Source: Gracilibacillus sp. YIM 98692
GTDB taxonomy: Bacteria > Bacillota > Bacilli > Bacillales > Amphibacillaceae
NCBI RefSeq assembly: GCF_010993965.1
Contig: NZ_WIXM01000001.1
Coordinates: 62,001-126,000 of the forward strand
Length of the DNA: 64,000 bases
Direction of reading: 5' to 3'
A model generated the notes under the pieces. The model saw only the letters and a list, made by a program, of their open reading frames with translations, was not told the origin of the DNA and ran no database searches. Numbering within the stretch: the first letter of the stretch is position 1; every line of letters begins with the position of its first letter. A program made the position numbers and the translations under genes. Shown here in pieces: positions 45,845-54,482 of this stretch.

Positions 45845-46498
45845 TTATTCGATTACAGGTTGTGACAACCCTTCCCGCTCAGCAGAAATCTTTAACTGTA
45901 CTTTTTCAAAAACATGATTGGTCATATACATGATGACAAAAGCCATCACACTGCCTAAAAAGAAAAACTTAAATTGTATAAAATCTAAAATGAGATAGGT
46001 TGTAAAGATTCCAACAAATAGACCAATGGTGTGGAAAGGGTGAGCAATACCTAAAATAAAGGATTGTTTAAGTGTTTCCTTCCAGCTTGTTTGGTATTGA
46101 ATATAAACTGGTATAGCAAAGCAGACTACCATTAAGTAAAGAAACACTAGGCTAAAGCTAGAAAAATATAAAAGAAAATAGATAAACCCTTGCATTCCCT
46201 GTAATAAAACCAAACACGCATATAATAGATATCCAATAGCTAGTATGACGATCCCAAGCCCATTAGCCTTTATCCACTCTTTTTTAAAGGTTCTCCAGAA
46301 TGTTTTAAAAATGGGTACATCCTCCTGATGGTGCAGCCATTTCCTTATAATCGTACACATTGCTACCGTTGCAGGAAAAAAACCGAATAAGAAAAGTCCT
46401 ATGATGGTAAACAGTATCCATAATAGATTGATATAGGCAAAACGGACAAACCAAGAACATATTTTATGAAATACACCTGCTAAGCCGCCGATCTCCAT
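45845..46498 (-). CDS. YesL-like DUF624 membrane protein
   Basis: A 217-residue protein with about five helices, matching the DUF624 family that accompanies sugar ABC transporters and YesM/YesN pairs in Bacillus. The conserved N-terminal block is INLLWILFTIIGLFLFGFFPATVAM. Function is not established. It follows the second permease by 64 bp. AAAGGGGTG precedes the start. Confidence 0.83.
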   Translation of the reverse strand: MEIGGLAGVFHKICSWFVRFAYINLLWILFTIIGLFLFGFFPATVAMCTIIRKWLHHQEDVPIFKTFWRTFKKEWIKANGLGIVILAIGYLLYACLVLLQGMQGFIYFLLYFSSFSLVFLYLMVVCFAIPVYIQYQTSWKETLKQSFILGIAHPFHTIGLFVGIFTTYLILDFIQFKFFFLGSVMAFVIMYMTNHVFEKVQLKISAEREGLSQPVIE

Positions 46499-46562
46499 TA
46501 TTTTTCACCCCTTTAAGTTACTCTCGAAGAAAAGTGTGAAGGTTACAATTCCCATTGCAACC

Positions 46563-47420
46563 TTATTTCACAGCTCCACTTGTCACTCCGTTCACGACAC
46601 GCTTTTCAAAAATCAAATATAAAATTAATAATGGCGTAATCGTTACTAATGTAAAGGCAAGCATCATCGGCCAATCTTGCATCCCTAGGCTTTCTTGTAA
46701 CATAAACAATTGATAAGGGAGTGTACGCATTTCCGAAGAAGTAGTAAACGCTAACACAAATGGAAACTCATTCCACGCTTCTCTTAGTGAGAAAATACTA
46801 ACCGTTAAGATAGCTGGTAAAGAAATTGGAATCACCACATACCAAATCATCTGCCATGGTTTTGCCCCATCAATTTGTGCCGCTTCCTCCAGCGCTTTTG
46901 GTATGACTTTAAAGAACCCAGCTAAAATCCAAGTACCTAAAGGAATAGCTGTTGCAACATAGGTGATAATTAACGCTGTATACGTATCTAGTAACTTTAA
47001 AGCAGAAATACCTGTAAACAACGGAACAATCAAACTAGCTCTTGGTATGATACGTGGTACTAGAATTAACATGAGTAAAATATGACGCATCCGGAATGCA
47101 TATCTAGCAAAACCGTAACCTGCTAAAATACTAATAATAACCGCTAAGACCGTGGTGGTGACGGATAAGAAAATACTGTTTAAAAGAAATCTTAAAAAGC
47201 CATCATATTCAAACACTTTCATATAATTGGCAAAGTTAAAATCAGTTGGAATTAACTGCGGCGGTGTTTGATACACTTCTGCTGGTTTTTTAAAGGACGA
47301 TGAAAATGCCCATAATAAAGGGAAAATGGTCCACACAGCTAGAATGGCTAATGGAATAAAGTGTAATCGATTATTTATAAATTTGGTAATTTTAGCCTTA
47401 TTCATTCCACTTTGACTCAT
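46563..47420 (-). CDS. Sugar ABC transporter permease (MalG/LacG type)
   Basis: Inner-membrane permease with six helices and the cytoplasmic EAA loop LEEAAQIDGAKPWQMIWYVVIPIS. GGAGTGA supports ATG 47420 rather than the GTG 9 nt earlier, leaving 5 bp after the preceding permease stop. No ATPase is encoded in the cluster, so a shared MsmX-type ATPase is probably used, as in B. subtilis. Confidence 0.92.
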   Translation of the reverse strand: MSQSGMNKAKITKFINNRLHFIPLAILAVWTIFPLLWAFSSSFKKPAEVYQTPPQLIPTDFNFANYMKVFEYDGFLRFLLNSIFLSVTTTVLAVIISILAGYGFARYAFRMRHILLMLILVPRIIPRASLIVPLFTGISALKLLDTYTALIITYVATAIPLGTWILAGFFKVIPKALEEAAQIDGAKPWQMIWYVVIPISLPAILTVSIFSLREAWNEFPFVLAFTTSSEMRTLPYQLFMLQESLGMQDWPMMLAFTLVTITPLLILYLIFEKRVVNGVTSGAVK

Positions 47421-47425
47421 ATTTA

Positions 47426-48334
47426 TCACTCCGCTGATTTAAAGATTTTTAAATAAATAACACTTAATGTGACATTAAAGAATAAAATAACAACCATGAC
47501 CGTACTGCCTAATGAATATTGGAATTCGGTGAATGCCACATTATACATATAAACGGCTAAGTATTCCGTTGCACGTAAAGGTCCTCCACCTGTTAGAGGC
47601 AAGATCACATCAAACATGTTAAAACTGGCAAAGCTTAGCCAAATTAAGGCAATCCCCATCATTGGTGAAATTAATGGTAATAAAATTTTAAAAAGCAAAT
47701 TCAATTTACTGGCCCCATCAACTATCGCTGCTTCAAATAATTCCGAATCGATAGCTTGAATACCAGAAAGTAAGATTAACACTGTAAAAGGGACGATCCC
47801 CCAAACATTCGCTAATACTGTAACGAAAAGTGCCCAATTAGGATCTGCTAAAAACAACACTTGCTCCAAGCCAAATGTATCTAAGATCATATTGATAAGC
47901 CCGACATCACTTGCAAACATAAAACGAAACATGACTGCCGTCGCAACACCAGAAACTAAATAAGGAATTAAGGAAAGCCCTTTGAAAAAATCTCCGTATT
48001 TTGTCGTTCGATACAGACTAATAGCAAAAGCAAGCCCTAGTATAAGGCCAATAATAACGCTTAATGCAACAAATATAATCGATCGCATTAATGAATTTAG
48101 AAAGGCAGAGTTGGTAAAAAGATAAATGTAGTTTTGAAACCAAACAAATGGCCTGCCAATGGTATTTAAGTCATATTGAAAAAAAGAGAGCAAAATACCT
48201 GAAATCACCGCATAAGCCAGAACACCTGCTACAAAAAGAACTGCTGGAAAGATTAAAAGATAAGGAACGGATTTTTTTCGAAATGTTGAAGACTTTGTAC
48301 TCGGTCCTGCTGTAACCTGTTGATTCACTGACAC
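47426..48334 (-). CDS. Sugar ABC transporter permease (MalF/LacF type)
   Basis: Six-helix permease with the EAA loop LFEAAIVDGASKLNLLFKILLPLISPM. The longest frame from 48367 contains AAGGAGG, so GTG 48334 (VNQQVTAG) is the start. It works with the MalG-type permease and the lipoprotein encoded on either side. Confidence 0.92.
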   Translation of the reverse strand: MSVNQQVTAGPSTKSSTFRKKSVPYLLIFPAVLFVAGVLAYAVISGILLSFFQYDLNTIGRPFVWFQNYIYLFTNSAFLNSLMRSIIFVALSVIIGLILGLAFAISLYRTTKYGDFFKGLSLIPYLVSGVATAVMFRFMFASDVGLINMILDTFGLEQVLFLADPNWALFVTVLANVWGIVPFTVLILLSGIQAIDSELFEAAIVDGASKLNLLFKILLPLISPMMGIALIWLSFASFNMFDVILPLTGGGPLRATEYLAVYMYNVAFTEFQYSLGSTVMVVILFFNVTLSVIYLKIFKSAE

Positions 48335-48405
48335 GGATATATACCTCCTTCTTATCCAAATGGACAATCAAAACCATATGTGGCTTTGATTGCCCACTTT
48401 TTCAT

Positions 48406-49758
48406 TTAACCTAAATCGTCTAACTGAGCCTGATATGTTTCCGCAATACTAGCTGGATCTTCATCAGGATTGGTTATTGTATATTGCATTAGTTCTAAAA
48501 GCACGCTCATCACTTGTGGGTGAACTGTACTACTTGGGATCATTTCCGCTTCACCGAATGGTTCAGCTAGTTCTTCCTGCCATGGCTTCGCTTCAAAATA
48601 TTCTTGTTCTGTCATCACTTCACTGTTAGTCGTCGGCTGATAACGGTGAGCAACTTCACGCACGGTTTCGGTATCGATAAGATACTGTAATACTTTTGTT
48701 ACAGCTTCAGGATGCTCGATATCTTGACTAACCACCATTGGCCAAGAAGACGCATTTGGTCTCCACTTATCTTCGGCACCTGGACGATGTGGCTGCGTAG
48801 AAGCTACCCATTTTTCCCCATATTCAGATAGATCTTCTTTGATAACTGGGAAAATATTATCTCCAATCGTAGCCATAGCTGCGTTTTCCCCAATAAACGC
48901 TCCTCGCATTTCACCGGATGTCCAAGAAATCGATTCTGGGTGAATTAATTCTTCTTTTTTCAACGTTTGATAGAAATCAATTAAATAGTGCCCAGCTTCT
49001 GTATCCATTTGTGGAACACCATCTACATATTCTCCACCCATTGCTTGGAATTGAGATTGGAACCAGTTAGGCGCATTGTCCGCACCGGCAACAATTGCAT
49101 AGGCATATTGACCGTCTTCTAATAACCCACTGTCACGTAAGGCAATACCTGATTCAATCACATCATCCCACGTTTCTGGGAAATCTAATCCAGCCTCTTC
49201 AAATAAGTCATTACGATAGACATGCCAACGAGGTCCCATATGAACACCTAACCCGTGAATGGCTCCATCATAACTGGTAACATCAAAGGCTTGCGGCATT
49301 AATTTATTATAGCTATCCGGATCATTTGCTTCCCATTCCTCATATTGCGAAGTCATATCATATAACGCATTTTGAGTATTGAGCGCTGGAATGTTTTCAT
49401 GATAAGTCTGGAAGATGTCAGGTGCATTCCCTGCATTAAAATTACGAATAAAGTCAGAAACACTTTGCTCTAATGGGATAACATCTGTTTCGACGGTAAT
49501 GTTTGGATTTTCCTCATGGAACGTTTCAAAATTATCTTCTGGAATAAAATCACCGCGGCCAAACCAAACCGTTAACGTAATATTTTCTCCATCATCTGAA
49601 GATGCCTGCTCATTATCCTCCCCACTGTCATTGGAATCATTATCCACAGATCCTTCATCAGTTGATGCATCTTCCTCGCCTCCATTAGATGAACAAGCTG
49701 CTAATGTAAGCATTCCAATTAGTAAAAAAACAAATAAAAACAATAAATTCTTTTTCAT
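48406..49758 (-). CDS. Sugar ABC transporter substrate-binding lipoprotein
   Basis: Extracytoplasmic solute-binding protein, family 1. Lipobox LTLAAC (C22) is followed by an acidic Ser/Asp/Glu linker and a two-lobed fold (ITLTVWFGRGDFIPED, NAGNAPDIFQTYHENIPAL, FIGENAAMATIGDNIFP). The 450 residues suit oligosaccharide binders. It is second in the operon after the SDR gene. Confidence 0.92.
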   Translation of the reverse strand: MKKNLLFLFVFLLIGMLTLAACSSNGGEEDASTDEGSVDNDSNDSGEDNEQASSDDGENITLTVWFGRGDFIPEDNFETFHEENPNITVETDVIPLEQSVSDFIRNFNAGNAPDIFQTYHENIPALNTQNALYDMTSQYEEWEANDPDSYNKLMPQAFDVTSYDGAIHGLGVHMGPRWHVYRNDLFEEAGLDFPETWDDVIESGIALRDSGLLEDGQYAYAIVAGADNAPNWFQSQFQAMGGEYVDGVPQMDTEAGHYLIDFYQTLKKEELIHPESISWTSGEMRGAFIGENAAMATIGDNIFPVIKEDLSEYGEKWVASTQPHRPGAEDKWRPNASSWPMVVSQDIEHPEAVTKVLQYLIDTETVREVAHRYQPTTNSEVMTEQEYFEAKPWQEELAEPFGEAEMIPSSTVHPQVMSVLLELMQYTITNPDEDPASIAETYQAQLDDLG

Positions 49759-49783
49759 TTTGTTAGCACTCCCTTTTTAAAAA

Positions 49784-50542
49784 TTATCTACCCATCCAAC
49801 CGCCATCTACGGTTAACACATGGCCGTGAACATAGGATGCTGCATCTGATGCTAAGTAGATCGCGCTTCCTTTAAAGTCATCTGGGCTGCCCCATCTGCC
49901 AGCAGGGATTCGATCAAGAATTTGGACAGACCTTTCTTTATCATTAATAAGTGCCTCATTCATATCTGTTGCAATGTACCCAGGAGCGATGGCATTAACA
50001 TTGACATTATGCTTAGCCCATTCATTGGATAGAGCTTTGGTTAACTGTGCCACACCACCTTTTGCCGAAGCGTATGCAGGAATATTAATCCCGCCTTGGA
50101 ATGATATTAAAGAAGCAATATTGATAATTTTACCGCTTTCTTTTTTTACCATTTCTCTACCTGCTGCTTGTGCTAAGAACCATACTGCATTTAAATTAAC
50201 GCTAATAACGTCATCCCAATCTTGTTCTGAAAATTCAACAGCTGGAGATCTTCTTTGAATGCCTCCATTATTCACCAAAATGTCAATCGCGCCAAATTCA
50301 GAAATAATACGAGGAATACATGCATGTAAATCTTCTCGTTTAGATAAATCACATAATATAATTTCACACTTTACACCTAAATCTTCTACCTCCTTTTTGA
50401 CATCGTCTTGATTATGGCGTTGAATCAATGCGATGTCTGCACCAGATTCAGCTAATCCTAACGCAATAGATCTTCCAATCCCCCTTGTTGGTCCTGTTAT
50501 GGCTGCAACTTTTCCACTTAAATCAAACGGGTTTTCTCGCAA
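49784..50542 (-). CDS. Short-chain dehydrogenase, KduD-like
   Basis: Classical SDR of 252 residues: cofactor loop AITGPTRGIGRSIA, NNGGIQ, catalytic S in NIASLISF and Y-x3-K in PAYASAKGG, and the C-terminal VDGGWMGR. This pattern resembles 2-deoxy-gluconate/2-keto-3-deoxygluconate dehydrogenases (KduD). The start is TTG 50542 with GGAGG 8 nt upstream; the longer frame contains that site. It is the first gene of the ABC operon. Substrate is inferred only. Confidence 0.87.
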   Translation of the reverse strand: MRENPFDLSGKVAAITGPTRGIGRSIALGLAESGADIALIQRHNQDDVKKEVEDLGVKCEIILCDLSKREDLHACIPRIISEFGAIDILVNNGGIQRRSPAVEFSEQDWDDVISVNLNAVWFLAQAAGREMVKKESGKIINIASLISFQGGINIPAYASAKGGVAQLTKALSNEWAKHNVNVNAIAPGYIATDMNEALINDKERSVQILDRIPAGRWGSPDDFKGSAIYLASDAASYVHGHVLTVDGGWMGR

Positions 50543-50624
50543 ATCTATAGCCTCCTTCCTTCTATAATAGACGTACATTTGATTGTTTTCCTTTAACGTC
50601 TACAAATTAAATTGTACATTATTT

Positions 50625-50656
50625 TAAGCGCTTACAAATATGAATGTAAGCGCTTA
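50625..50656. promoter_or_regulatory. Tandem cre-like sites forming an inverted repeat
   Basis: TAAGCGCTTACA (50625-50636) and TGTAAGCGCTTA (50645-50656) are mirror copies with centres 20 bp apart, about two turns. Each is close to the CcpA consensus with the TGTAAGCG half intact. They precede the SDR-ABC operon by about 85 bp, suggesting catabolite repression. Confidence 0.6.
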
Positions 50657-50726
50657 TAGGTAGGTCATCTGTATTTGCGATTTTTTCCATTTTTGATCGA
50701 GAAACCATTTGTCTACCTAACCATAG

Positions 50727-52085
50727 TTATTTTGCATACCTGCGATACAATTTTCGATAAACACTCGGGTTTTTCCCGGTATGTTGTCGAAAAATTCGGC
50801 TAAAATATTTTTCATCTAAATAACCACATTCCTCCGCAATCATTAAAATAGATTGATTCGAGTTCTCCAACAGTAATTTTGCCCTTGCAATCCGTGCGTC
50901 CGTCAAATATTTATGAAAGGATTTTCCGACAATCTCTTTAAAACTTTTATTAAAATAACTTCTGCTCATATTTACCCGGCTGGCTAAATCATCAGCGGTA
51001 AGCCCTTCTTTTAAATGTTCATTCATTAAATCAACCGATTTTAATATACTACTGACAATCTCATCTCCATAGCTCGTCCCAATCGACAGAGCCACATTAT
51101 CCTTAAAACTTTGCATCCACTCACATACATCGATCCAATGATGAAAATCGATTCTATGCTCTAGCTTTACAGCGTTGATAAAGGATTGTTGATTCCATTC
51201 GATGATTAAATCTGTAAACCAATCCTCTAGCTGAGGCTTTGTTAATTTTAATTGATGCAAATTTTCTTTTAACTGGATGTATACGTCTTCTTCATATATC
51301 CATTTAAACGAAAATAAGGACCGCTTCACAGTAAAAGTTTGTTGTGCAGATGGAGTAGTTTCTTTTTCTAAATCTGTCACCGTTTTATGTAGGATCTTGG
51401 AAAAGTCATAAAAGAATAGCCTTTCTTGATATTCGGAAAGTAAACGATAAATAAGTCCTTTAAATCGATCTTTTAACCCTTTTAAGTGGATCATATAAAA
51501 GTTGTTATGTTTCACATCATGTTGAATCTCAAGATATTTTTCCTCTAAATCCCAATAGTTTTCTTGTTCTTGAATAGCTATGTTTGTATCTAATGGTTCC
51601 ATCCCTAAAGATAATTCCCGTAAATCATGATTCTCTAAGCACAACACGACTGCTTGATCATAGCTAAAATAGGCTTCGTCTTTTACTTCTTTACGATCTT
51701 GCCTTTTCTCCATCATTCTTTGATGTAATCTTTCTAATACTTGTGAAAAGTTTTGCTTTTCTAACTCCGTCTTTGTGATAAAATCAATGGCACCTAATCG
51801 CAGTGCTTCTTGTACATATTCAAATTCTTGATACAATGTCAAAAATGCGATGTCAACGGACGGATATTTTTCTTTCGCAAGTCCTAGGAATTCTAAGCCT
51901 GACATAATGGGCATATGGATATCTGATATCACAAGATCGACTGGATGATTCTCTAAAAATTCTAATGCTTTTTTGCCATTAGATGCCTCCCCAACCACTT
52001 CCATTTCAAAGTTGCTCCACGGCATAGCGGATATTAATCCTTTTCGAACCAATTGATCATCTTCAACTACTAAAACATTAAGCAT
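50727..52085 (-). CDS. YesN-like response regulator with AraC DNA-binding domain
   Basis: N-terminal receiver with D55 as phosphoacceptor (LVISDIHMPIMSG), acidic pair D9/D10 and K106 region (FITKTELEKQNF), a poorly conserved middle of about 220 residues, and a C-terminal AraC/XylS double helix-turn-helix (LASRVNMSRSYFNKSFKEI and IAEECGYLDEKYFSRIFRQ). It should be phosphorylated by the YesM-like kinase at 41969-43708 and drive the ABC operon. It is 150 bp upstream of that operon. Confidence 0.92.
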   Translation of the reverse strand: MLNVLVVEDDQLVRKGLISAMPWSNFEMEVVGEASNGKKALEFLENHPVDLVISDIHMPIMSGLEFLGLAKEKYPSVDIAFLTLYQEFEYVQEALRLGAIDFITKTELEKQNFSQVLERLHQRMMEKRQDRKEVKDEAYFSYDQAVVLCLENHDLRELSLGMEPLDTNIAIQEQENYWDLEEKYLEIQHDVKHNNFYMIHLKGLKDRFKGLIYRLLSEYQERLFFYDFSKILHKTVTDLEKETTPSAQQTFTVKRSLFSFKWIYEEDVYIQLKENLHQLKLTKPQLEDWFTDLIIEWNQQSFINAVKLEHRIDFHHWIDVCEWMQSFKDNVALSIGTSYGDEIVSSILKSVDLMNEHLKEGLTADDLASRVNMSRSYFNKSFKEIVGKSFHKYLTDARIARAKLLLENSNQSILMIAEECGYLDEKYFSRIFRQHTGKNPSVYRKLYRRYAK

Positions 52086-52230
52086 TCCTCTCCCCCTTCA
52101 TTATGAAACAAACTATTTGATTTGCTCTTTTTTCATTATACTGTTTTTCTCACTACAATTAAAACTACCATACAAATTTCGACATGGAACCCCCATCTTT
52201 TCTATGACGTAAAAAAGGACCGCTAAGGCG

Positions 52231-52587
52231 CTAGTTACCATCAACTGGTGGCTCTTTGATGATTTTCGGCTTTTTCGAAATATTGAGCAGAATAACGCCT
52301 CCTATTATTAACAGCAATCCAGATAGTTTGATGAAGGTGATTGCTTCTCCCCATATTAATATCCCTATTAAGGCAGTTAAGGCCGTTCCTGCACCAGCCC
52401 AAATAGCATAAGCAATACTTAATGGAAGAGGCTTTAACACAATAGCGAGAGATATAAAAGAAACGGCATATCCAGCTATTGCACCAATGGAAGGCAGCAT
52501 ATTCGTAAAACCTTCTGACATTTTCAACATGGCTGTCCCAACAACTTCTGCTACAATCGATAAAAATAAGATCAAATAATTTCTCAC
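52231..52587 (-). CDS. Small multidrug resistance (SMR) transporter subunit 1
   Basis: Four-helix proton-coupled exporter of cationic compounds. E14 in SIVAEVVGTAM is the essential charge, and the helix 3 motif is LSIAYAIWAGAGTALTALIG. The C-terminus carries a polar extension (KKPKIIKEPPVDGN), as in paired SMR proteins such as EbrA/EbrB or YkkC/YkkD. GGAGGTG precedes GTG 52587. It is 21 bp after the other SMR gene, so a heterodimer is likely. Confidence 0.9.
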   Translation of the reverse strand: MRNYLILFLSIVAEVVGTAMLKMSEGFTNMLPSIGAIAGYAVSFISLAIVLKPLPLSIAYAIWAGAGTALTALIGILIWGEAITFIKLSGLLLIIGGVILLNISKKPKIIKEPPVDGN

Positions 52588-52608
52588 TTCTCTTCACCTC
52601 CTTTTCCA

Positions 52609-52929
52609 TTAATGAGAACCTTCTACATTAAGAAGGATAACACCGCCAATGATAAGGATTAACCCAAGCGCTTTATTCGTTGTCAGTTTTTCTTTATATA
52701 TGACAATACCAACTAATGCGGTAAGGGCTGTCCCAACACCTGACCAAATAGCGTAGGCTACTCCAAGAGGGATAGATTTTAAGGTTAATGATAATGCATA
52801 AAAAGCAACTATATAACCAATTCCAACTCCTAGGGACGGTATGACTTTTTTCAAGCCATTAGAAGCTTTTAACATGGAGGAAGCAAACACTTCACTGATA
52901 ATAGCAATACCTAATAATACATAATGCAT
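52609..52929 (-). CDS. Small multidrug resistance (SMR) transporter subunit 2
   Basis: A 106-residue SMR subunit with E13 in AIISEVFASSML and VAYAIWSGVGTALTALVG. ATG 52929 (MHYVLLG) has AAAGGAG 8 nt upstream, inside the longer TTG frame. It is first of the two-gene operon. No guanidine (ykkC) riboswitch-like structure was recognised upstream, so the substrate is open. Confidence 0.9.
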   Translation of the reverse strand: MHYVLLGIAIISEVFASSMLKASNGLKKVIPSLGVGIGYIVAFYALSLTLKSIPLGVAYAIWSGVGTALTALVGIVIYKEKLTTNKALGLILIIGGVILLNVEGSH

Positions 52930-53084
52930 ATGATTACTCCTTTTCAAAAGTTGTTTAACAATCTCGTTAAAATGGCGATATATAATGATGGTTGAAGTCG
53001 TGACATCTATGTTATCGTTTGCTAATTTAAAAATAAAGACGATACTTTTACCCCGACATTTAATTTTTGAAAACTTTCATAGAT

Positions 53085-53335
53085 GCTGAGAGCACTCCTA
53101 TCGGTAGTTTCTCCTCGATTTGCTGTGTTTCTCTGCTGATAGAGCGCTTCTATCAGCAGTTTCTTCCCGATTTGCTGTGCCTTTCTAATGTTAGAACGCT
53201 TCTATCGGCAGTTTCTTCCCGATTTACTGTGCCTTTCTGCTGTTAGAGCGCTTCTATCAGCAGTTTCTTCCCGATTTGCTGTGCCTTTCTAATGTTAGAA
53301 CGCTTCTATCAGCAGTTTTCCACGAATTCACCTGT
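53085..53335. repeat. 52-bp tandem repeat, five units
   Basis: The mark CGCTTCTATC (first copy CACTCCTATC) falls at 53093, 53145, 53197, 53249 and 53301, each 52 bp apart. Units share CAGTTTCTTCCCGATTTGCT. At unit junctions CTGCTGATAG and CTATCAGCAG are complementary across AGCGCTT, so each junction can form a hairpin or cruciform. No ORF with a ribosome site is present. Confidence 0.85.
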
Positions 53336-53373
53336 CCATTCTGCTATAGAATCCCCATCAATTAACCATTACA

Positions 53374-53453
53374 GATAAAGAAAACTTAGGCTTAGCCAAG
53401 CCTTATGGCGCAGTCGGTAGCCTAGTTGCCCTTATCTATCTTCCTTGCTCACC
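53374..53453. repeat. Interspersed element, copy 1
   Basis: Contains AAAGAAAACTTAGG, the hairpin GGCTTAGCCAAGCC, GGCGCAGT and TAGCCTAGTTGCCCTTATCT. The reverse complement of 62281-62350 matches over about 67 bp with roughly seven differences. A shorter match (TAGTTGCCCTTATCTATCT) occurs in reverse near 35405-35435. Confidence 0.7.
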
Positions 53454-53474
53454 ATTTATACCTGTTGATACGGT

Positions 53475-53510
53475 AAAAAACCACAGAGAAACTAATTCCC
53501 CGTGGTTTTA
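53475..53510 (-). terminator. Intrinsic terminator of opuA
   Basis: On the minus strand AAACCAC and GTGGTTT flank a 17-nt loop and are followed by T residues. It lies 16 bp past the opuAC stop codon. Confidence 0.7.
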
Positions 53511-53525
53511 TCTAACAACTTATTC

Positions 53526-54419
53526 TTATTCTACGCCTTCTGTCCATTCAGATACTTTATCTTGGTTTGCTTCTACCCAGTCTGCTGCTGCATCTTCTGG
53601 GTCAGCTCCTTCGTTCACTTCTAGCATTACGCCTTCCATATCTTCTGTAGTCCAGTTAAACTGGTCTAATACCTTATAAGCATTTGGAAGATCTTCTTCT
53701 AATCCTTCTCGAACCATTGTCCCGATGATTTCTTCGCCACCAAAAGTTTCTTCAGGATCTTCTAAATATTTAAGATCATATTCAGCGAATTTCCAGTGTG
53801 GCGTCCAACCAGTTACTACAATTGGTTCTTCCGCATCAATTGCTTCACCTAATGCTGTTGTCATGGCACCGCTAGAAGAAGTTTGCACTTCCCAACCTTC
53901 TAAACCGTAATCTTTAACAGATTGTTCTGCTGCTGCCACAACACCTGCACCAGAGTCGATACCTGTAATTTTTTGACCTAACTCATCTCCATATTCCGGA
54001 AGATCGCCAATAGAATCAATCTCCATATAAGACGGAACAACTAAACCGATTTTTGCACCTTCTAAGTTTTCACCAAGATCTAATAAGTTATCTTTGTGTT
54101 CATCATAAAGATCTCCATGAGTTCCTGGCAACCATGCCGCAACCATACCGTCAGCTTCTCCATTAGCTACTGCTTCCCACATGGCAGCATTACCTAAAGA
54201 AGTTAAGGTAACTTCATAACCTAAGTCCTCTAATACATTTCCTACAACGTGTGTAGATGCAATTTCGGAGTCCCAGTTTACATACACTAACTCAATTTCT
54301 TTGCCTGACCCTACTGTTGCTTCTTCATTGCCTTCTTCTGAGTTGCCACATGCAGCAAGTAAAAGAACCATTGAAAGAATACTTACAATGCCAAATACTT
54401 TCCACGTATTTTTTAACAT
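53526..54419 (-). CDS. opuAC: Glycine betaine ABC transporter substrate-binding lipoprotein OpuAC
   Basis: Captures glycine betaine for osmoprotection. Lipobox LLAAC (C24), a short acidic linker, then the OpuAC fold (ELVYVNWDSEIASTHVVGNVLEDLG, aromatic-box tryptophans in MVAAWLPGTH, VVTGWTPHWKFAEYDLKYL). The 297 residues match the family. AAAGGGAG precedes ATG 54419. It is the last gene of opuAA-AB-AC. Confidence 0.95.
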   Translation of the reverse strand: MLKNTWKVFGIVSILSMVLLLAACGNSEEGNEEATVGSGKEIELVYVNWDSEIASTHVVGNVLEDLGYEVTLTSLGNAAMWEAVANGEADGMVAAWLPGTHGDLYDEHKDNLLDLGENLEGAKIGLVVPSYMEIDSIGDLPEYGDELGQKITGIDSGAGVVAAAEQSVKDYGLEGWEVQTSSSGAMTTALGEAIDAEEPIVVTGWTPHWKFAEYDLKYLEDPEETFGGEEIIGTMVREGLEEDLPNAYKVLDQFNWTTEDMEGVMLEVNEGADPEDAAADWVEANQDKVSEWTEGVE

Positions 54420-54482
54420 CTAATCAACTCCCTTTTTCATATTTTTATTTATCTAAACTTCCCTACTGGAAAGCTGATAAGC

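Noticed and set aside
52930-53084. Guanidine (ykkC-type) riboswitch upstream of the SMR pair
   Set aside because: None of the conserved ACGR or GGGWNN-type blocks or stems could be recognised in this interval.
53085-53335. Possible CRISPR array
   Set aside because: The units are contiguous 52-bp tandem repeats with similar sequence throughout, not short repeats separated by unique spacers, and no cas gene is near.
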